Source: Arcanobacterium_A hippocoleae_A (GTDB taxonomy: Bacteria > Actinomycetota > Actinomycetes > Actinomycetales > Actinomycetaceae). From it: DNA of 64,000 nt. A program made the translations under genes and the position numbers. Below the pieces are notes generated by a model. It had not been told where the DNA came from and ran no database searches. It saw nothing but the letters and a program-made list of their open reading frames with translations. Positions 60,268 to 64,000 of the stretch are shown piece after piece; position 1 is the first letter of the stretch; each line of letters starts with the position of its first letter. The stretch is from NCBI GenBank assembly GCA_040360365.1, contig CP136412.1. One strand, written 5' to 3'.

Positions 60268-61057
60268 ATGGCAATTTCGAGCAGCGACATGGATAATAGT
60301 GCCGATAATAAGGAGGAAACCCAAAACTACCAGCACACAGCACTCCTCCCCGCAAAAACTCTCCGGAAAAACCTCGCAGAACCGCAGCAAAAAACTACCG
60401 CAGCGGCCGCGTTCACTGAAAGACCGCCGCGCCGCAGCAAAACTGCTCACGGACAGACTCGCAACGGTTTACCCAAACTCAAAGTGTGCCCTAAATCACC
60501 GCAACGCTTTTGAATTGCTGGTTGCGACGGTCCTCTCAGCACAAACCACAGACGAACGAGTAAATTCTGTAACCCCAAACCTTTTCACACATTTTCCCAC
60601 CCCTGAAACAATGGCCGGCGCAAGCCTCGAAACACTCGAAACAATTTTACGGCCGCTTGGGTTCTTCCGGTCAAAAGCAAAATCTGCAAAAGCACTTTCG
60701 ATTGCCTTAGTTGAAGATTTTGCTGGCGAAGTCCCCAGAACTCTTGAAGAGCTCGTGACTTTACGCGGAGTGGGCAGAAAAACGGCAAATGTGGTCCTGG
60801 GAAATGTTTTTGATACGCCCGGAATTACCGTCGATACACATGTTGGCCGGATTGCACGGCGTTGGGCCTGGACTCGTGAAACTGATCCGGTGAAAGCCGA
60901 GCTGGAGCTGAACAAACTTCTTCCGCCGGAAATCTGGACTGTAACGTGTCACCGAATTATCGACCACGGGAGAGCAATCTGCCATTCACGCAAACCTGAA
61001 TGTACACTGTGCCCAATGCGCGATATTTGCCCCTCATTCGAAATACTCACCGCTTAG
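60268..61057 (+). CDS. nth: Endonuclease III (DNA glycosylase/AP lyase, frame interrupted near start)
   Basis: Removes oxidised pyrimidines and nicks abasic sites. The core is complete: HhH motif LVTLRGVGRKTANVVLG with catalytic Lys, Asp in TVDTHVGR, and the [4Fe-4S] loop C-x6-C-x2-C-x5-C (CHSRKPECTLCPMRDIC). ATG 60268 follows AAAGGA and opens a polar 50-residue N-terminus in a neighbouring frame; the catalytic frame is open from about 60299. One base in an A- or C-run between 60316 and 60400 would join them. Otherwise translation would start at an internal codon without a ribosome site. Confidence 0.92.
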
Positions 61058-61299
61058 TTGCGCCGCCGAATTTTGCCGGCCTTAATTAGTTTTCGAAATT
61101 TTGCTATTTTTCCGGTCCGGCCTGTTTCCGCTTTTACAGATTTTTGCAGCTTTCATGGCTTTCACAACTTTCAAAGCTTTCAAAGTGTCAAAGATTTCAA
61201 GCAAATTGCGCCGGTGTAAAATTTACGGCGAAACTTTTCAAAAATTCGGATTTTCAAACATACGGATTTTCAAAAACTCAAAATATTTAATTCCAAAAA

Positions 61300-61340
61300 T
61301 ATTGGCGACGGAACCGCACTTCACGAAACCGCCGCCAATA
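61300..61340. terminator. Probable bidirectional terminator between nth and the next gene
   Basis: TATTGGCGACGG pairs with CCGCCGCCAATA (11 of 12 positions, one wobble) across a 17-base loop, in the gap between the convergent nth and the 61409-62700 gene. The rest of 61058-61408 holds A/T-rich sequence without genes. Confidence 0.6.
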
Positions 61341-61408
61341 CCGTCGTTAATAAACAGTAATTTGCGCTGAACCCGCCTTTTAATACAGACGAACTTCACC
61401 CGCCAAGT

Positions 61409-62700
61409 TTAATCGTCGAGACCGAGAGCTTTCCGACGCTCATACACAGTGGCACGCTCAGCACCGGAACGCCGCGCGAAATGTATTGTGATTCCGCCAG
61501 CCAAAAGCACCATCCCAAAAATCGCAATACGTCCGGATCCGAAATCGATTCCGAGATGATGGACCACATTTCCCGTAAACGCATTCAAACTGCCGAATGT
61601 CTCATCAAGATTCAGAAGCCATCCTTTAACAGTATTGGGAACAAATAACGCCGTAATTCCCGTAACCGTCAGCACGAAACCAAAAACCTGCAGCCCAAGT
61701 GACGAAGCACGGGCAATCAGCATCAAGAGCAGCAGCGATACTAATCCGCCAAAAAGTTCAAGCAGTGCAGCAAAGGAAACAACGCCGGTATCCCACGGGT
61801 TATTCTCTACAAGAATCAAACGCACAGAAGCATCAGAAAGCAAATACCATGTAACTGGAACGAGCAGCAATGTCAGGAAAAAATCCCAACATGCGCCCAA
61901 ATTCGCGAACCTGGAGCTTCAAGATCTATTTCGTCTTCATCCACATATGCCGACGGACCTTGCGCCCAGCGTGCGCGGCGTTCTGCATCAGCATCCGCCG
62001 AAACATCCGGATGCATAAATCCGGCAGTTTGAGCCTGCGGCGACTGCCCTGTTTCGGTGCCGAGCGGGGCTGCAATCGAAACTGCAGGCGCGTTCGGGGC
62101 GCCGTCGAACATTTGATACCCGGCATTCACATTTCCGGATTCTTGGTTCGGATTGTTTGCAGCTGCGGAAGTATCAAAACGAGCTTCGTCAGCAGAGTGC
62201 GCAGAAAGCACGTCTCCGAGATTTGCGTTCGCCCGCTGTCCGGCTGGGATTACGTTAAATCCTGTTTCCGCATTGACTTGATTAACTTTATTTTCCTGAT
62301 AATTCCGCGGCTCGTGAGATTCAGAAAAGAGCGGCGCCGAATCATTTTCCAACTTCGCCGGATATCCGCCTTGCGAAAGTTCATTTTGCCCCGCAGGCAT
62401 TTCCGCAGCACGATTCGCTGCAGGTGCATTTTCCTGCTGCGAGTCAGAATCTCCATCCGTTTCTCCCGCTTCCGGCTGTACAAAATCCGGTGCAGCGGCA
62501 GCGGCAGCACTTTCAGCCGTAAACACCTTTTCCCACGCAAGCGCTTCCGCACTGCCATAGGAAAGTGACTCATCAGCTTCACTCCGAAAATCTTGCGTAT
62601 TTGCAGCATTTTCGTCTATTTCGATTGGCGCAAGCACTTCAGCGTCGTCGTCAAACGGCGGACGTGAAGCGGAATTATATGGATCAGTTGGTGTCTGCAA
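61409..62700 (-). CDS. Membrane protein with long acidic disordered N-terminus (frame interrupted)
   Basis: About 430 residues. The first 270 are acidic, Ala/Asn/Gln/Glu-rich and low complexity, with no domain. Four hydrophobic helices follow (VGIFFLTLLLVPVTWYLL, LELFGGLVSLLLLMLIA, LGLQVFGFVLTVTGITALF and IAIFGMVLLAGGITIHF), then a basic tail YERRKALGLDD. One T-run break near 61884 joins VGIF to FLTLLLVP. Such proteins are common in actinobacteria and I do not know a function. It stands between nth and the ssd-like gene. Four 22-bp repeats lie in its upstream region. Confidence 0.72.
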
Positions 62701-62782
62701 AGTAGTCTCCTAAAGTTATTCCTGTCTAAAACGCTACTTTATTTATCTACCTATTTGGCTCTTTTTTGGGGCGTTTCGCTAT

Positions 62783-62872
62783 TTTTGATATTGCATTACA
62801 CAATTTCTGATACTGTGCTGCATATTTTTGATACTGTATTACACAGTTTTTGATACTGTATTACACAGTTTT
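62783..62872. repeat. Four tandem 21-22-bp repeats
   Basis: Units on TTTTGATACTGTATTACACAG. The last two are identical and the first two are degenerate. They lie about 80 bp upstream of the minus-strand membrane-protein gene. Spacing near two helical turns makes an operator cluster possible. Confidence 0.85.
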
Positions 62873-62994
62873 CCAGACACGATACGTGTTTTAGCGGCTC
62901 TGCGTTTTTGTTTGCGTTTTTGTTTGTTTGTGTTTTTGTTTGCGCAGGCGTGGCGGGTGTTGCGGGTTTACTGGGGGCTGTGGGTGTGCGGGCA

Positions 62995-63270
62995 GGCTGC
63001 AATTATTACCGTCGGAAGTGCTTGCGTTTGTGCTGGTCACAGGATCGCGATAACGACGGCACTCCCGTCGTTACATAAAACCACCCATTTCGCCACCAGT
63101 TACGTCAGCTGATGCCCGCAGCACAAGCAAAATATGCGGCACCTTTTTACTTGGGTCTGGTTTGGCCGGTTCCAAGCGGTGTTTACGCGGCAGTCAAACG
63201 TAACCCGCACAAAACACCGCCCCCCCAAAAAAATAAACACCAGCTCCATCACATAAACACGAAAAAATAT
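62995..63270. repeat. Composite intergenic repeat, copy 8
   Basis: Palindrome TAACGACGG...CCGTCGTTA (63051-63073), one forward unit (CGCCACCAGTTACGT, 63098-63112), and a decayed hairpin module (63173-63220) whose loop differs from the others. It lies in the divergent gap before the ssd-like gene. Confidence 0.85.
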
Positions 63271-63303
63271 GAAGAACCGCTTTAATCACCATCCCAAATC
63301 CTC

Positions 63304-63390
63304 TTAACCGTTACTTAACCACTATCTGAAAATTAACCGTTGCTTAGCTACTGTCGGAAAATTAACCGTTGCTTAACTGCTGTCCGAAAA
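63304..63390. repeat. Three tandem 29-bp repeats
   Basis: Units at 63304, 63333 and 63362, each starting TTAACCGTT(A/G)CTTA and ending GAAAA, with a few differences. They lie 100 bp upstream of the ssd-like gene and 34 bp after copy 8, as a separate family. Confidence 0.9.
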
Positions 63391-63489
63391 ATATTTTCGT
63401 TTGGCAAAAACATGTGGAGAAATTTAGACCATCCACATTTTCTTGGCATTTCTAGCGCAAACTTGACTTATTGCGAAATACTCGCACAC

Positions 63490-64000
63490 ATGAATGAGTT
63501 TTTACGAAAAAATCCGCAGCAAGTACAGCAAATGCAGCAAGTTCAGCAAGTTCGCTGCAGCACCCCAAATACTGCAGCACAGAGCAGTATCGGCCGGCAG
63601 AATCATGAATTTTTCACAATAGCGCAAAGCGCAAGCAGAAATCAGCAGCACCGCGCCGAATTCGAACCTAATAGCGAATTATTTCCCCGCGAGCCGCTTG
63701 CGTCGGCTGCATATTACGGCACAGAACCGCATCTTTATCAAGAGCTGAGCGATCTGGCTGAGCTAATTGGGGTTGAGATTATTTCGGCACGGAAAAATCG
63801 CATGAGCGGAACACAACCGGCAGCAGTCCTAAATTTCACGCAAGAAAACTGTGCTGAAGATTGTGTCCGTGCAAGCTTCCATCCAAGTTTCGCTCCCTAT
63901 TTTGCCAGCGGCAGTGTGGAGTTAAACGTAAAAACTGACTCCGCAGAAATTCTTGAATTACTTGCCGCCGTCGGCGCTACCCTGCGCGGACAAGTTCTTG
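63490..64000 (+). CDS. CpaE/Ssd-like septum-site or pilus-assembly protein, N-terminal part (runs off the window)
   Basis: 170 codons from ATG 63490 to the end. A Gln-rich start (QQVQQMQQVQQV) and polar linker lead to PHLYQELSDLAELIGVEIISARK and DSAEILELLAAVGATLRGQVL. The latter pattern resembles the receiver-like N-terminus of actinobacterial Ssd/CpaE-type proteins, which precede a MinD-like P-loop domain and often open a tad-pilus operon near nth and crp. The P-loop is not in the window, so the call is inferred from weak similarity and gene order. No ribosome site is obvious. Confidence 0.42.
   Translation, partial: MNEFLRKNPQQVQQMQQVQQVRCSTPNTAAQSSIGRQNHEFFTIAQSASRNQQHRAEFEPNSELFPREPLASAAYYGTEPHLYQELSDLAELIGVEIISARKNRMSGTQPAAVLNFTQENCAEDCVRASFHPSFAPYFASGSVELNVKTDSAEILELLAAVGATLRGQVL

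Noticed and set aside
1..64000. tRNA or rRNA genes
   Set aside because: No cloverleaf with conserved TTCRANYC/CCA features or rRNA segment was found on reading.

Overview
The window looks like chromosomal DNA of a moderate-GC actinobacterium, most likely of the Actinomycetaceae type. The evidence is a CAMP-factor cohemolysin, three sortase substrates with LAxTG sorting motifs, a GlxR-like Crp beside nth, DtxR-like TTAGG-N4-CCTAA boxes and actinobacterial Tat, IetAS and CpaE-like proteins. No rRNA or tRNA is visible, so the species is not fixed. About thirty single-base frame breaks fall in roughly two dozen otherwise intact genes. Nearly all sit in short homopolymers, and adding or removing one base restores a family-consistent protein. 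I therefore treat them as probable sequencing or assembly indels and give such genes one full span.

Region 1 (1-15300) is a hydrogen-uptake and nickel block. It holds the end of hypA, hypB with a His-rich N-terminus, a tatB/tatA/tatC set, and a membrane-bound [NiFe] hydrogenase (small and large subunits, cytochrome b, maturation protease). A second hypA and an orphan HoxH-like large subunit with a degraded L2 metal motif follow. A nickel/peptide-type ABC importer on the minus strand, whose two ATPases are fused, closes the block. The logic is nickel import, nickel insertion by HypA/HypB, C-terminal processing by HyaD, and Tat export of the folded enzyme.

Region 2 (15300-23700) carries a CAMP-factor gene, an IetAS defence pair (AAA+ ATPase and subtilase), and an MFS exporter divergent from a TetR regulator with two operators between them. 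Region 3 (23700-35700) has a large LRR/FG-GAP surface protein behind a DtxR-like box, then a plus-strand maltodextrin operon: secreted amylase, binding protein, two permeases, intracellular GH13 enzyme and LacI regulator.

Region 4 (36300-47400) has a DUF4143-type ATPase with six 23-bp repeats upstream. A minus-strand organophosphate-type operon follows (binding protein, ATPase, fused permease, glycerophosphodiesterase, LacI regulator) behind a perfect 20-bp palindrome, then MgtC, a GNAT acetyltransferase and a small membrane protein. Region 5 (47600-64000) has a wall-anchored 5'-nucleotidase, a second iron-box surface protein, a two-gene bacteriocin/immunity-like unit, L-lactate dehydrogenase, a MarR regulator with an MFS-CBS fusion transporter, crp, nth, a membrane protein and the start of a CpaE/Ssd-like gene.

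The most striking unexplained structure is a composite intergenic repeat present in eight copies between 23 and 64 kb. It combines arrays of a roughly 15-bp core (GCCGCCAGTTACGTA) on an almost exact 31-bp period, often in opposing orientation around a perfect AACGACGG/CCGTCGTT hairpin, with a separate 50-bp hairpin whose loop sequence is conserved.
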